A stretch of DNA of 64,000 bases from positions 868,001 through 932,000 of the forward strand of contig NZ_SMZK01000001.1 of NCBI RefSeq assembly GCF_005938085.1, given 5' to 3'. Each line of letters starts with the position of its first letter. The stretch's first letter is position 1. Origin of the DNA: Haloterrigena sp. H1. GTDB taxonomy: Archaea > Halobacteriota > Halobacteria > Halobacteriales > Natrialbaceae. Below are positions 18,731-28,139 of this stretch, piece after piece. The position numbers and the translations under genes were made by a program. Below the pieces are notes generated by a model that was not told the origin of the DNA, ran no database searches, and worked only from the letters and a program-made list of their open reading frames with translations.

Positions 18731-19525
18731 ATGCCGGTTTCCGATTCCGTCGACCGTGAATCCGGTCGTGAGACCGACGCCGAACCCAGTGGCGACGAGT
18801 CAGCCGACGGCTTGCCGATCAATGAACTGTTCTACTCGCTGCAGGGTGAGGGAACCCTCGCTGGCGTCCCGTCGGTGTTCGTCCGCACGAGCGGCTGTAA
18901 CCTGCGGTGTTGGTTCTGCGATTCCTATCACACCTCCTGGGAGCCGACTCACGCCTGGATGGGGCTCGAGGAGATCGTCGCCGAGATCGAGGCCTACGAC
19001 GCCGACCACGTCGTCCTCACCGGCGGCGAACCACTGCTCCACGAGGACAGCGTCGCCTTGCTCGAGGCTCTTGACGACCGGGGCTATCACACTACCGTCG
19101 AGACCAACGGGACGATCTACCGGGACGCGCCGATCGATCTCGTCTCCGTGAGTCCAAAACTCGCAAGCAGCACGCCGACGCCCGAGCGCGATCCTTCGGG
19201 GGAGGGTGAGTGGGCCGAGCGCCACGAAGCCGATCGGATCGACCTCGACGCGCTCGCCCGGCTCGTCGCTGACTACGACTTTCAGCTCAAATTCGTCGTG
19301 ACCGACGCCGACGACATGCCGGAGATTCTCGAGGTGCTCGCGGACCTGCGAGCGGCCGCCGACGTCCCGATCCGCGACGACGACGTGCTCCTGATGCCCG
19401 AAGGGGCAACCCGCGAGCGACTCGCCGACACGCGCAGCCGGGTCGCCGACCTGGCGATGGAGTACGGCTTCCGGTACACGCCGCGGCTGCACGTCGACCT
19501 CTGGAACGACGCGCCCGAAACATAA
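18731..19525 (+). CDS. queE: 7-carboxy-7-deazaguanine synthase QueE
   Basis: 264 residues. Radical-SAM cysteines Cys56, Cys60 and Cys63 in SGCNLRCWFC give the CX3CX2C cluster; YSLQGEGTLAGVPSVF precedes it as in QueE. Makes 7-carboxy-7-deazaguanine from the QueD product. The ATG at 18731 is one base after the queD stop; an in-frame upstream start would overlap queD. Confidence 0.92.
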   Translation: MPVSDSVDRESGRETDAEPSGDESADGLPINELFYSLQGEGTLAGVPSVFVRTSGCNLRCWFCDSYHTSWEPTHAWMGLEEIVAEIEAYDADHVVLTGGEPLLHEDSVALLEALDDRGYHTTVETNGTIYRDAPIDLVSVSPKLASSTPTPERDPSGEGEWAERHEADRIDLDALARLVADYDFQLKFVVTDADDMPEILEVLADLRAAADVPIRDDDVLLMPEGATRERLADTRSRVADLAMEYGFRYTPRLHVDLWNDAPET

Positions 19526-19550
19526 TTCCAATATCTGACTCGAGTCCACG

Positions 19551-20282
19551 ATGACTGAGACACCCAGCGACTCCACGACCGACGAATCGACCACTGACCG
19601 CGCCGTCGTCCTCCTCTCTGGCGGGATGGACAGCGCCACCGCCGCTTACGAGGCTCGCGAACGGGGCTACGAGATTTACGCGTTGCACACGTCCTACGGC
19701 CAGCGCACCGAGGATCGCGAACTCGAGTGTGCCCGTCGACTCGCCGACGAGCTCGATGCGGCCGACTTCCTGCGAATCGAGACCGGCCACCTCGCGGCGA
19801 TCGGCGCCTCGAGCCTGACCGACGACGAGATGGCCGTCGCGGACGCCGACTTGGAGAGCGACGAGATCCCCTCGTCGTACGTCCCCTTCCGGAACGCGAA
19901 CCTGTTGGCGATGGCGGTCTCCTACGCGGAGGCCAACGACTGTGAGGCGGTGTTCATGGGTGCCCACAGCGAGGACTTTTCGGGGTACCCCGACTGCCGA
20001 CCTGCGTTCTTCGAGGCCTTCGAGCAGGTGGTCGACGTCGGTACGAAACCCGAGACCGAGATCGCGATCGAAGTGCCGTTCGTCGAGCACTCGAAGACCG
20101 ACATCGCCGCACGCGGCGTCGAACTCGAGGTTCCCTACGAACACACCTGGAGTTGCTATCGCGAGAACGAACCCGCCTGTGGAACCTGCGACGCCTGTGC
20201 GTTCCGGCTCCAGGCGTTCCAAAATATTGGCGTTCGCGACCCGATCGAGCACGCCGAACGACCGTCGTACGTCGACGAGTAG
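19551..20282 (+). CDS. queC: 7-cyano-7-deazaguanine (preQ0) synthase QueC
   Basis: 243 residues. ATP-pyrophosphatase loop LSGGMDSAT at 22-30 and a C-terminal zinc cluster (CYRENEPACGTCDAC). Converts the QueE product to preQ0 with ATP and ammonia. Follows queE by 25 bases on the same strand. Repeat A3 begins 14 bases after the stop. Confidence 0.93.
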   Translation: MTETPSDSTTDESTTDRAVVLLSGGMDSATAAYEARERGYEIYALHTSYGQRTEDRELECARRLADELDAADFLRIETGHLAAIGASSLTDDEMAVADADLESDEIPSSYVPFRNANLLAMAVSYAEANDCEAVFMGAHSEDFSGYPDCRPAFFEAFEQVVDVGTKPETEIAIEVPFVEHSKTDIAARGVELEVPYEHTWSCYRENEPACGTCDACAFRLQAFQNIGVRDPIEHAERPSYVDE

Positions 20283-20656
20283 CGATCGCGTTGTGATACT
20301 ACTGGACAGCAGTCAATACGAAGCCGGTCGCGAATTTGCGGCCGGCTTCACATCGTTCTGTCCGGCAGTATGAAAATCGGTACCGCGTCCGGTACCGAGT
20401 GCCCCCAAATGGCCACGCGAAACGGTGCTCAGATCCTCGTTCGTGCTTTTCTCTCTCTGTTCCCCGAGGACGCGTGGCCCGATTATCGGTGCTTGACACG
20501 CGAGACAGCCTGTCGATCACCGGACTTGCTATCGCCCAGTGACAGGGATGACTCCGCGTTGCGGTATCATAAGTAGCGTGCTTGTGAGTGTCACGCATTA
20601 ATATCTCGGCCCGAGGGTGCCACGCGTTAGACTGGCGATACAAACCGGCCGACCGC
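20283..20656. other. Spacer after queC
   Basis: 374 bases. Contains repeat A3 (20296-20371). The remainder has no supported gene; AT content is a little higher than in the flanking genes. Confidence 0.5.
20296..20371. repeat. Repeat family A, copy A3 (shortest form)
   Basis: 76 bp that can fold end to end: ATACTACTGGACAG pairs with CTGTCCGGCAGTAT and the inner GAAGCCGGTCGC pairs with GCGGCCGGCTTC around a six-base loop. Appears to be the minimal form; A1 and A2 have extra central bases. Confidence 0.8.
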
Positions 20657-20824
20657 TTACCCGTCGCCTTCGTATTCCCGAAGCACCGTCGACACGGTAT
20701 TCGACACGTTTTCGAGCGCGACGGCGTTCGTCTTCCGGAGCTCTCCCTCCTGGCGGGCCGCCTCGAGGTGGCGAAGCGCCGCACGAAGGTGTTCGCCGGT
20801 CTCGGTATTGGTCGTGTCGGTCAT
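20657..20824 (-). CDS. Small helical protein of unknown function
   Basis: 55 residues from the ATG at 20824, predicted to be mostly helical (GEHLRAALRHLEAARQEGEL). Codon use fits the genome. It begins 60 bases after the DUF1802-like gene on the same strand, so the two may be cotranscribed. I do not recognise the family. Confidence 0.5.
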   Translation of the reverse strand: MTDTTNTETGEHLRAALRHLEAARQEGELRKTNAVALENVSNTVSTVLREYEGDG

Positions 20825-20883
20825 GGTGTATCGAGGGAGCGGTCGTAACCGACTCGAGCGGTTAAACTCGTCGGTGGTGGTGG

Positions 20884-21444
20884 TCACTCGAGCGCGTCTC
20901 GAACCGCTGCCTTGCGTTCGGCGAACGTCGCGTCGTCGAGCACAGGCGTGACTGACTCGCGGTCGATCGCGACGTCCTTGGCTAAGTCGATCCAGGCCCG
21001 ACAGCCCCGGTAGCTACTGCGTTCCTCGATCAGTTGGGGCGACTCGAGTTCTGATACCCGGAGCAACAGCACCCGCAGTTCATCGTCCAGATCGTACTTG
21101 TCGCGCAGACCGTCCGGCGTGTAGACGTAGTGGCGAGCCAGCGCTGCGAGCTCGTCGCTCGAGACGGTGTACTCCTCGCGGACGTCGGCGATCGCGCGGA
21201 TCGGCACGCCGGCGTCTGGTTTGGCGCTCGCCCGGTGGTAGTAGCCCTCGAACTCCGACTGGTAGCGGGCCGGATTCTGGTGGCTGTAGGCCGGATAGAG
21301 GGCGAACGATTCGTCGATCTCGCCGGGATCGAGCGTCGGGTGGCGCACGAGGACGGTCTGTGCGCCGTCGATCATGGCGTTGACGACGCCAGCGCGCTCT
21401 TTCAGCGCCGGCATCGAGTCGCTCGTGGATTCGATGGAACTCAT
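20884..21444 (-). CDS. DUF1802-like protein
   Basis: 186 residues from the ATG at 21444. Features ALKERAGVVNAM, VLVRHPTL and FALYPAYSHQNPA match the DUF1802 family (unknown function). It is divergent from cbiA; no link to cobalamin is evident. Confidence 0.7.
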   Translation of the reverse strand: MSSIESTSDSMPALKERAGVVNAMIDGAQTVLVRHPTLDPGEIDESFALYPAYSHQNPARYQSEFEGYYHRASAKPDAGVPIRAIADVREEYTVSSDELAALARHYVYTPDGLRDKYDLDDELRVLLLRVSELESPQLIEERSSYRGCRAWIDLAKDVAIDRESVTPVLDDATFAERKAAVRDALE

Positions 21445-21562
21445 TCGTTCTGGCCGATGCAAACGAGGGACAAGTATCCTGCCGATTGGCACTGACTGTC
21501 GACGAGCCCGCCCCGTCTCCTCTCTCGAGAACCGTTGGATGCACCGACGGATTCAAGTCGAG

Positions 21563-21582
21563 TTGTACTAACGCAAGTACAA
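21563..21582. promoter_or_regulatory. Palindromic operator candidate before cbiA
   Basis: Perfect inverted repeat TTGTACT / AGTACAA with a six-base spacer, about 80 bases upstream of the cbiA start in the divergent gap with the DUF1802-like gene. Its regulator is unknown. Confidence 0.45.
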
Positions 21583-21664
21583 TGATGCTAGTGAGAACTA
21601 CCGCACTCGCGCGGACACAGGCTGCAACTGCAGGGACGGCCGCCCTCGTCCCGGTGTGGAGCCG

Positions 21665-22975
21665 ATGAAGGGGTTCGTCCTCGGCGGCGTCAGTTCCGGC
21701 GTCGGGAAGACGGTCGCGACGCTGTCGATCATCCAGGCGCTCGAGAACGCCGGCCACGCGGTCCAGCCGGCCAAAGCGGGCCCGGATTTCATCGATCCGA
21801 GCCACCACGAGGCGATTGCAGGACGGCCCTCCCGGACGCTCGATCTGTGGCTCGAGGGGGCAGACGGCCTCCGCCGAAATTATCAGCGTGGCGAGGGCGA
21901 CATCTGCGTCGTCGAGGGCGTCATGGGCCTGTACGATGGCGACGGCTCGAGCACCGCCATGGTTGCCGAAGCCCTCGATCTCCCCGTGGTTCTCGTCGTC
22001 GACGCCAAAGCGGGCATGGAAAGCGTCGCGGCGACCGCCCTCGGCTTCCGCGAGTACGCCGACGCGATCGGCCGTGACATCGATGTCGCCGGCGTCGTCG
22101 CCCAGCGCGCCCACGGCGGCCGCCACGAGCAGGGGATTCGCGACGCCTTGCCCGACTCCCTCGAGTATTTCGGTCGGATTCCCCCATCGAGTGACCTCGA
22201 GATTCCCGACCGGCATCTCGGACTCGAGATGGGCGACGAGGCCGCGCTGCCACGTGAGGCACTCGCTGACGCCGCAGAATCGCTGCGAGCCGACCGGCTG
22301 GCGGCCGTCGCGAGCGAGCCACCCGCGCCCGAGACGGGGGAATCCGAGACGGCAGCGCCGGTCGACGCCACGATCGCCGTCGCCAGCGACGCGGCCTTCT
22401 GTTTCCGGTATCCGGCCACGATCGAGCGGTTCCGCGAGCGGGCCGACCTGGTCACGTTCTCGCCGGTCGCAGGCGACCGCGTCCCCGACTGCGACGCGGT
22501 CTACCTGCCCGGTGGCTACCCCGAACTGCACGCTGCCGACCTCGAGGCAGCCGGGACGCTGGCTGACCTGGGCGACCGCGCCGCCGAGGGACTGCCAGTG
22601 CTCGGCGAGTGCGGCGGCCTGATGGCCATGACTCAATCGCTGACGACGGCCGAAGGTGAGACGAGCACGATGGCCGGTATCTTGCCCGCGGACGTGACCA
22701 TGTGCGATCGCTATCAGGCCCTCGATCACGTCGAACTCGAAGCCACGGCGGGAACGCTGACGGCAGCCGCCGGTGAGACGATCCGGGGCCACGAGTTCCA
22801 CTACTCGAGTGCCGACGTCGACAGCGACGCGCGGTTCGCGTTCGAGACGGTTCGCGGCGACGGCATCGACGGCGACCACGACGGCCTGACCGAGTACGAC
22901 GCGCTCGGCACGTACGTCCACGTTCATCCCGAAAGCGGAGCGTTCGACCGGTTCCTCGAGCGCGTCGATCGATGA
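21665..22975 (+). CDS. cbiA: Cobyrinic acid a,c-diamide synthase CbiA
   Basis: 436 residues. The N-terminal P-loop GGVSSGVGKT (residues 7-16), KAGPDFIDPSHH, and the C-terminal glutamine amidotransferase with its nucleophile Cys316 in GECGGLM are diagnostic. It amidates the a and c carboxylates of (cobalt-containing) cobyrinate using ATP and glutamine. The ATG at 21665 is preferred over a GTG three codons upstream. It is separated from the main cobalamin array by the reductase gene. Confidence 0.92.
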   Translation: MKGFVLGGVSSGVGKTVATLSIIQALENAGHAVQPAKAGPDFIDPSHHEAIAGRPSRTLDLWLEGADGLRRNYQRGEGDICVVEGVMGLYDGDGSSTAMVAEALDLPVVLVVDAKAGMESVAATALGFREYADAIGRDIDVAGVVAQRAHGGRHEQGIRDALPDSLEYFGRIPPSSDLEIPDRHLGLEMGDEAALPREALADAAESLRADRLAAVASEPPAPETGESETAAPVDATIAVASDAAFCFRYPATIERFRERADLVTFSPVAGDRVPDCDAVYLPGGYPELHAADLEAAGTLADLGDRAAEGLPVLGECGGLMAMTQSLTTAEGETSTMAGILPADVTMCDRYQALDHVELEATAGTLTAAAGETIRGHEFHYSSADVDSDARFAFETVRGDGIDGDHDGLTEYDALGTYVHVHPESGAFDRFLERVDR

Positions 22976-23055
22976 CGACGTAGCGCTCGCGCAACCATTC
23001 ACGGATTTTGAAACGAGGTCGAATAGTTAACACGTGGGAGCGCATATCATATGTC

Positions 23056-23838
23056 ATGGCTGAAACAGTCCAGCGCCTCGAGCCCCTCGCGCGCAAGCCG
23101 CTGACCGATCGCACCTGTCTCGTCACCGGCTCCTCGCGCGGGATCGGCCGCGAGATCGCGTTCGAACTCGCTCGCTGTGGTGCCGACGTGGCAGTCAACT
23201 ACCGCTCCTCGGATGACCTTGCCCGAGAAGTGAGCGAGGCGATCGAGGAAAACGGTGAGACGGCGGTCCCCGTCCAGGCCGACGTTTCCGATCCCGAACA
23301 GGTCGAGCGGATGGCCGACGAAGTCCACGAGGAACTCGGCGAGATCGACGTCCTCGTCAACAACGCGGGCATCACCGTCGATCGGACGTTCGAGAACATG
23401 ACCTACGAGGACTGGCGGACGGTCATCGACGTCAACCTCAATGGGACGTTCAACTGCACGAAGGCGTTCTACGAGGACATCAAGACGTCCGATCACGGAC
23501 GATTGATCAACATCTCGAGCGTCGTCGGCCAGCAGGGCAACTACGGCCAGGCCAACTACGCGACCTCGAAAGGCGGTCTCTTTGCGTTTACCCGGACGCT
23601 GGCGTTAGAACTCGCCGCGCACGATTCGACGGCCAACTGCGTCGCACCCGGCTTTACGGAGACCGATATGCTCGAGAAAGTCCCAGAACGCGTCCAAGAA
23701 AAGATCCGCGAAGACATTCCGCTCGATCGGTTCGCCGAACCCGAAGACATCGTCGGCATGGTTCGCTTCCTCGCCGGCGATCAGGCGCAGTACATGACCG
23801 GGCAGGTGCTCGGAATCAACGGCGGCATGGAGTGGTAA
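23056..23838 (+). CDS. phaB: 3-oxoacyl-ACP/acetoacetyl-CoA reductase (SDR)
   Basis: 260 residues. Rossmann motif TGSSRGIG at 24-31 and the SDR catalytic set around NISSVV and YATSKGG. Close in pattern to FabG/PhaB; since haloarchaea lack a bacterial fatty-acid synthase but often make polyhydroxyalkanoate, a (R)-3-hydroxyacyl-CoA-forming PhaB role is likely. The gene symbol is tentative. The ATG at 23056 fits family length. Its place between cbiA and cbiT appears incidental. Confidence 0.85.
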   Translation: MAETVQRLEPLARKPLTDRTCLVTGSSRGIGREIAFELARCGADVAVNYRSSDDLAREVSEAIEENGETAVPVQADVSDPEQVERMADEVHEELGEIDVLVNNAGITVDRTFENMTYEDWRTVIDVNLNGTFNCTKAFYEDIKTSDHGRLINISSVVGQQGNYGQANYATSKGGLFAFTRTLALELAAHDSTANCVAPGFTETDMLEKVPERVQEKIREDIPLDRFAEPEDIVGMVRFLAGDQAQYMTGQVLGINGGMEW

Positions 23839-24051
23839 TCGCGCGGCGGTCGCGTTCGCTTGGGTCGCTGGAACTGACTCGAGTCTCGTTTTGCGAGTTC
23901 GCGACGACGGTGTCTCTGGCGACCGTTCTCGTGAGACTGACTGTCAGCTCGCCTTTAACAACGGGAATTGTGGTAGTTCAATCACAGCTGAGCAACCGCA
24001 GTTGGTCTACTACAAACAAAATTGTTTTAGTGTCGGACTCACTTCCCACGG

Positions 24052-24633
24052 ATGATGCCACCCATCGCGCTTCCACACGACGCGAAGGCCGGACCCACCA
24101 AGCCGGAGGTCCGCGCCGTCGTCGGCTCGAAGCTCGCGCTCGAGCCCGACGACCACTTCGCGGAAGTCGGCTCCTGTACCGGAGCCATCACGATCGAAGC
24201 CGCACAGCGAGCCGGGCGGGTGACCGCTATCGAGCGCAAACCCGAGCGACTCGAGACGACGGAGCAGAACATCGCCGCCAACGAGGACGCGATTCGAGCG
24301 GATATCGACCTGCGCAACGCGGAAGCGCCCGAGGGACTACCCGACGACGCCGACGCGCTCTTTCTGGGCGGCAGCCGCAACTTCGAAGCGGTGCTCGACC
24401 ACGCCGTCGACACCGAGGTCGACCGCGTGGTCATGAACGTCTCGCGGCTCGAGGTCGCCGGGAGAGCGACCGAGGCCTTCCGCGAGCGTGATTTGCTCGA
24501 GGAGGTCGTCCAGTTCCAGGTGAGCCACGGCTACGAACTCGCCGGCGCGACGAGCTTTAATTCGGACAACCCGGTCTACATGCTGGTCGGGAGCGCAACC
24601 CCGGACGAGAAAAGCGACGAGGTGAGCCGATGA
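24052..24633 (+). CDS. cbiT: Cobalt-precorrin C15-methyltransferase/decarboxylase CbiT
   Basis: 193 residues. Rossmann methyltransferase with EVGSCTGAITIEA and LFLGGSRNF motifs typical of CbiT, which methylates C15 and decarboxylates the C12 side chain of the corrin precursor. First gene of the long cobalamin array; its TGA overlaps the ATG of the next gene. Two ATG codons stand next to each other at the start. Confidence 0.9.
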   Translation: MMPPIALPHDAKAGPTKPEVRAVVGSKLALEPDDHFAEVGSCTGAITIEAAQRAGRVTAIERKPERLETTEQNIAANEDAIRADIDLRNAEAPEGLPDDADALFLGGSRNFEAVLDHAVDTEVDRVVMNVSRLEVAGRATEAFRERDLLEEVVQFQVSHGYELAGATSFNSDNPVYMLVGSATPDEKSDEVSR

Positions 24634-25370
24634 CGCTGTACGGCGTCGGACTCGGCCCCGGCGAAGCCGACCTCGTCACGGTTCACGGGAAAGAAGTCCT
24701 CGAGTCGGCCGACGTGGTCTACTCGCCGGGCCGCCTGTCGCGGACGGTTGCCCTGAACCACGTCGACGAGTCGAAGATCGGGGATCTGGACTTCCCGATG
24801 ACGAAAGACGAGGAGAAACTGCGCCGGGCATGGAAGGAGGCTGCAGCGGAGATCGCCCCGAACGCACGCGACGGCGACGTCGCGTTCGTGACGCTCGGCG
24901 ATCCGAACGTCTACTCGACCTTTGGTCACCTGCGCCGGACGATCGACGCGTTCCACCCCGACGTGGACCTCGAGATCGTCCCCGGCGTCAGCGCCGTCAC
25001 CGCGTTCGCGACCGCGATGGGAGTCGAAATCGAAGCCGGCGCGGGGCTCTCGCTGCGAGAGGCCGCCGCCGGTTCGAGCCCGACGGGTCCGGATCGGATG
25101 ATCCTGTTCAAAGTCACCGACGCGCCCGCGACCCACGAGGGACTCGTCGAGGCCGGCTACGACGTGACCTACGGCCGCCGGCTGTTTATGGAACAGGGCG
25201 AGACCATGATCACCGACGACCCTGAGGAAATCGACGAACGCGACTACTACACACTCGCCTACGCCGAAAAGGAGGATCTCGAGGTCGAACAGGCGACCGC
25301 TGCCTTCGAGACCGAGGCGAGCGACGCCGGCGGCCGGTCTGCGACAGCCGCGGAGGAAACCGATGACTGA
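24630..25370 (+). CDS. cbiL: Cobalt-factor II C20-methyltransferase CbiL
   Basis: 246 residues. Tetrapyrrole methylase: YGVGLGPGEADLVTVHGKEV at the start, GDPNVYSTFGHL near 90 and IVPGVSAVTAFATAMG near 115. Adds the C20 methyl. The Ala/Glu-rich last 30 residues lie outside the fold. Overlaps both neighbours by a few bases, so translation is probably coupled. Confidence 0.9.
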   Translation: MTLYGVGLGPGEADLVTVHGKEVLESADVVYSPGRLSRTVALNHVDESKIGDLDFPMTKDEEKLRRAWKEAAAEIAPNARDGDVAFVTLGDPNVYSTFGHLRRTIDAFHPDVDLEIVPGVSAVTAFATAMGVEIEAGAGLSLREAAAGSSPTGPDRMILFKVTDAPATHEGLVEAGYDVTYGRRLFMEQGETMITDDPEEIDERDYYTLAYAEKEDLEVEQATAAFETEASDAGGRSATAAEETDD

Positions 25371-26268
25371 CGACACACCCAACGACCCACAGGACGCGAT
25401 CGACTCACAGAGCGACCGCCGCCGTGAGGAGCTGGACGACCGGATCTTCGAGCACAGCGCCGGCGACGACCAGGAGGGCGTCCCCTTCGTCGGGGCCGGC
25501 CCCGGCAACCCGCGACTGCTGACCGTCGCGGGCAAGGAACTGCTCGAGGAAGCCGACCTCGTCGTCCACGCCGGCTCGCTGGTCAACAGCGAACTTCTCG
25601 ACGAGTACTGTGCCCACGCCGAGCTGGTGAACTCGGTCGGGAAAGACCTCGAGGAACTCATCCCGCTGATGCGGGACGCCTACGAGGACGGCGACAACGT
25701 CGTTCGGCTCCACAGCGGCGATCCCGCGATCTACGGGGCCGCACTCGAGCAGATGGACGCGCTCGAACACGAGGGCGTACCGACCTACTTCGTGCCGGGC
25801 GTCACGTCGGCCTTCGCGGCCAGCGCGACGCTGCGAACCCAACTGACGCTCAACGAGGTCTCGAATCACGTCGCCTTCACCCGGCCACAGGGCAAGACCC
25901 TGACCGAGGAGGAAGACCACATCTCCGAGTTCGTGGAGATGGGCGACGTGACGACCTGCATCTATCTGGGGACCCACGCGGTTCGCGACACGATGGATCG
26001 GTTGCTCGAGGACGACCACGACCCCGAAACGCCAGTCGCGGTGATCTACCACGCCTCCTGGCCGGACGAGGACGTGATTATCGGCGATATTGGAACGATC
26101 GCCGACAAGGTCGAGGAGGCGGGCTATCGCGCCTCTGCACTGGTCGTCATCGGCGACGCCGTGACCGGCGCGGGCTACGAGCGATCCTTCCTCTACGGTG
26201 ACTGGGCGAATCGCGGTGCAGACTCGAGCGAGACGACCGAATCGGAAACACAGGCAGGAGACGACTAA
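25363..26268 (+). CDS. cbiF: Cobalt-precorrin-4 C11-methyltransferase CbiF
   Basis: 301 residues. After an acidic leader of about 40 residues, FVGAGPGNPRLLTVAGKELL and HSGDPAIYGA mark the CbiF/CobM class; TRPQGK is also typical. Methylates C11. The long acidic leader is a halophilic extension. Confidence 0.9.
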   Translation: MTDDTPNDPQDAIDSQSDRRREELDDRIFEHSAGDDQEGVPFVGAGPGNPRLLTVAGKELLEEADLVVHAGSLVNSELLDEYCAHAELVNSVGKDLEELIPLMRDAYEDGDNVVRLHSGDPAIYGAALEQMDALEHEGVPTYFVPGVTSAFAASATLRTQLTLNEVSNHVAFTRPQGKTLTEEEDHISEFVEMGDVTTCIYLGTHAVRDTMDRLLEDDHDPETPVAVIYHASWPDEDVIIGDIGTIADKVEEAGYRASALVVIGDAVTGAGYERSFLYGDWANRGADSSETTESETQAGDD

Positions 26269-26271
26269 CCT

Positions 26272-27264
26272 ATGAGTACGGACAACGCTGACGACGCGAC
26301 CGACGATGCTGGATCGGATTCCGGCGGCCACTGTTCGACGCCGGATTCAGACGGCGAAGTCGCCGAGGAGATCGCGATCATCTCCTTCGGCCGGAAGATG
26401 GACACCGCCGAGGAGATCAAAGCCGAGATCGGCGATCGCTACGAGACGATCGACATCATCGAGTACCACGGCGACGTCTTCGAGGAGCACTGGGGCGAGT
26501 ACGACTGTTTTATTGGTCTGATGGCCTCGGGCATCGCGATGCGCAAGACGGCCCACCTGTTAGACGATAAGTGGGAGGACCCTGCGATCTGTGTCGTCGA
26601 CGAGGAACTGACGTGGGCCATCCCGATCACGGGTGGCCACCACGGCGCGAATCAGGTCGCACAGGATCTCGCGACGATGGGTGCCGTCCCGGCCATGACC
26701 ACCGCGAGTGAGGCCGCCGGCAAGCAGGGCGTCGAGTCGAAGGCGAAGGCGATGGACGCCCACGTCGTCAACGGCGACTCGACGGTCAAGACGAACCTCG
26801 CCGTTCTCGACGACAACCTCGGCCCCGTGGCCCGACTCGAGGGCCCGAAGGCCGTCCTCGTCGGCGACGACGTCACCGTCCTCAAACGCAACAAGGACGA
26901 CGGCGTCGTCATCGGCACCGGCAGCGTCTCCGGCGCGAGCAAGGAGTCGTTCCTCGCCGCGTGGGAGCAAGCCCTCGAACAGACCGACTACGACTTCGAC
27001 GACGTCGAGTTCGTCGGCACCGCGACCCGGAAAGAAGACGAGGAGGGGCTGCTCGCAGCGGCCCAGGAACTCGATCTCGGCGTGGTTGCTTTCGACAAGG
27101 AGACGCTACTCGACCACGAGGGGCCGACCCCCTCGAAATCGAAGGAGTTGATCGGCTGGCCCGGCGTCTCGGAGGCCTCTGCGATTGCGGGTGGTGCTGA
27201 ACAGGAACTCGTCCTCGAGAAAATCGGCTACGAAAACGAGGTTACGGTGGCGATCGGCCGATGA
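26272..27264 (+). CDS. cbiG: Cobalt-precorrin-5A hydrolase CbiG
   Basis: 330 residues. FIGLMASGIAMRK, the GGHHGAN motif and the C-terminal GTATRKEDEEGL are those of CbiG, which opens the delta-lactone ring and releases acetaldehyde in the cobalt-early (oxygen-independent) pathway. Presence of CbiG and absence of CobG here support the cobalt-early route. Confidence 0.9.
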   Translation: MSTDNADDATDDAGSDSGGHCSTPDSDGEVAEEIAIISFGRKMDTAEEIKAEIGDRYETIDIIEYHGDVFEEHWGEYDCFIGLMASGIAMRKTAHLLDDKWEDPAICVVDEELTWAIPITGGHHGANQVAQDLATMGAVPAMTTASEAAGKQGVESKAKAMDAHVVNGDSTVKTNLAVLDDNLGPVARLEGPKAVLVGDDVTVLKRNKDDGVVIGTGSVSGASKESFLAAWEQALEQTDYDFDDVEFVGTATRKEDEEGLLAAAQELDLGVVAFDKETLLDHEGPTPSKSKELIGWPGVSEASAIAGGAEQELVLEKIGYENEVTVAIGR

Positions 27265-28133
27265 GTTCCGATGCTGACTCCACACCCGCCGATGGCACCC
27301 CCGACGACCACGGGACCCTCTCCGTCGTCGGCATCGGCCCCGGGCTGCCCGAGCATATGACTCTCCGGGCCAAGGAAGTCATCGAATCGGCGGACGTGGT
27401 CATCGCCTCGAGCCTCTATCAGGAGTTCCTGCGCGACGACGGGACGCTCCCGCCGGAAGAGGCGGTCGACGACGACGGCATTGCGACCCGCGAGGACGGA
27501 TTCGAGCAGGAGATCGTCCGGTCGACGATGGGACGACAGATCGAACTCGCTCGCGCGGCGTTCGACCACGTCCGAGAAGGAAAGGACGTGGCCCACGTCT
27601 CCGGCGGCGACCCGTCCGTCTACGGCAAGTCCGACCTCATCTTCAAGATGGCAGAGGAGGACGACGCGACGGACGTGCCGATCGAAATCGTCCCCGGGCT
27701 GACGGCGGCACTCGGCGGCTCGGCAAACGTCGGCGCGCCGCTGTGTAACGACTTCTGTACGATCTCGCTGTCGGACAAGTGGCGCGGCTGGGACGAGATC
27801 GAGGAGAAACTGCGGGCAGCAGCTATCTCGGACTTTGTGATCGTCCTCTACAACTGCTGGCGCAACTACGAGAAGGCTGTCGAGATCGTCCGCGAGGAGC
27901 GGACCGACGACGCCTACGTGGCGATCGTCAACGACGCCGGCCGGGAAGACGCCGGCCGCAACGGCGAGAGCCACTTCATTACGACTCTCGGCGAGGCCGC
28001 CGACCACGACGACAAGGTCTCCGGGATGGGCACCTCGCTGATCATCGGCAACCACGAGACCGAAACCTGGCGCAACGACGACCGAACGTACCTCGTCACC
28101 CCGCGCGGCGGGCGTGACGTCGACGATTTCTAA
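27261..28133 (+). CDS. cbiH: Precorrin-3B/cobalt-precorrin-3 C17-methyltransferase, copy 1
   Basis: 290 residues. VVGIGPGLPEHMTLRAKEVI, SGGDPSVYGK and IVPGLTAALGGSANVGAPL identify the CbiH/CobJ class, which methylates C17 and contracts the ring. A second, diverged copy follows directly. Starts within the cbiG stop codon overlap. Confidence 0.9.
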   Translation: MSSDADSTPADGTPDDHGTLSVVGIGPGLPEHMTLRAKEVIESADVVIASSLYQEFLRDDGTLPPEEAVDDDGIATREDGFEQEIVRSTMGRQIELARAAFDHVREGKDVAHVSGGDPSVYGKSDLIFKMAEEDDATDVPIEIVPGLTAALGGSANVGAPLCNDFCTISLSDKWRGWDEIEEKLRAAAISDFVIVLYNCWRNYEKAVEIVREERTDDAYVAIVNDAGREDAGRNGESHFITTLGEAADHDDKVSGMGTSLIIGNHETETWRNDDRTYLVTPRGGRDVDDF

Positions 28134-28139
28134 TCACCC

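Noticed and set aside
21445..21664. Cobalamin riboswitch before cbiA
   Set aside because: No B12-box-like sequence or matching fold was seen, and such riboswitches are uncommon in haloarchaea.
23968..24015. TTGTGGTAG and CTACTACAA upstream of cbiT as a cobalt operator
   Set aside because: One mismatch, a 30-base spacer, and no clear match to the palindrome upstream of cbiA; too weak to call.
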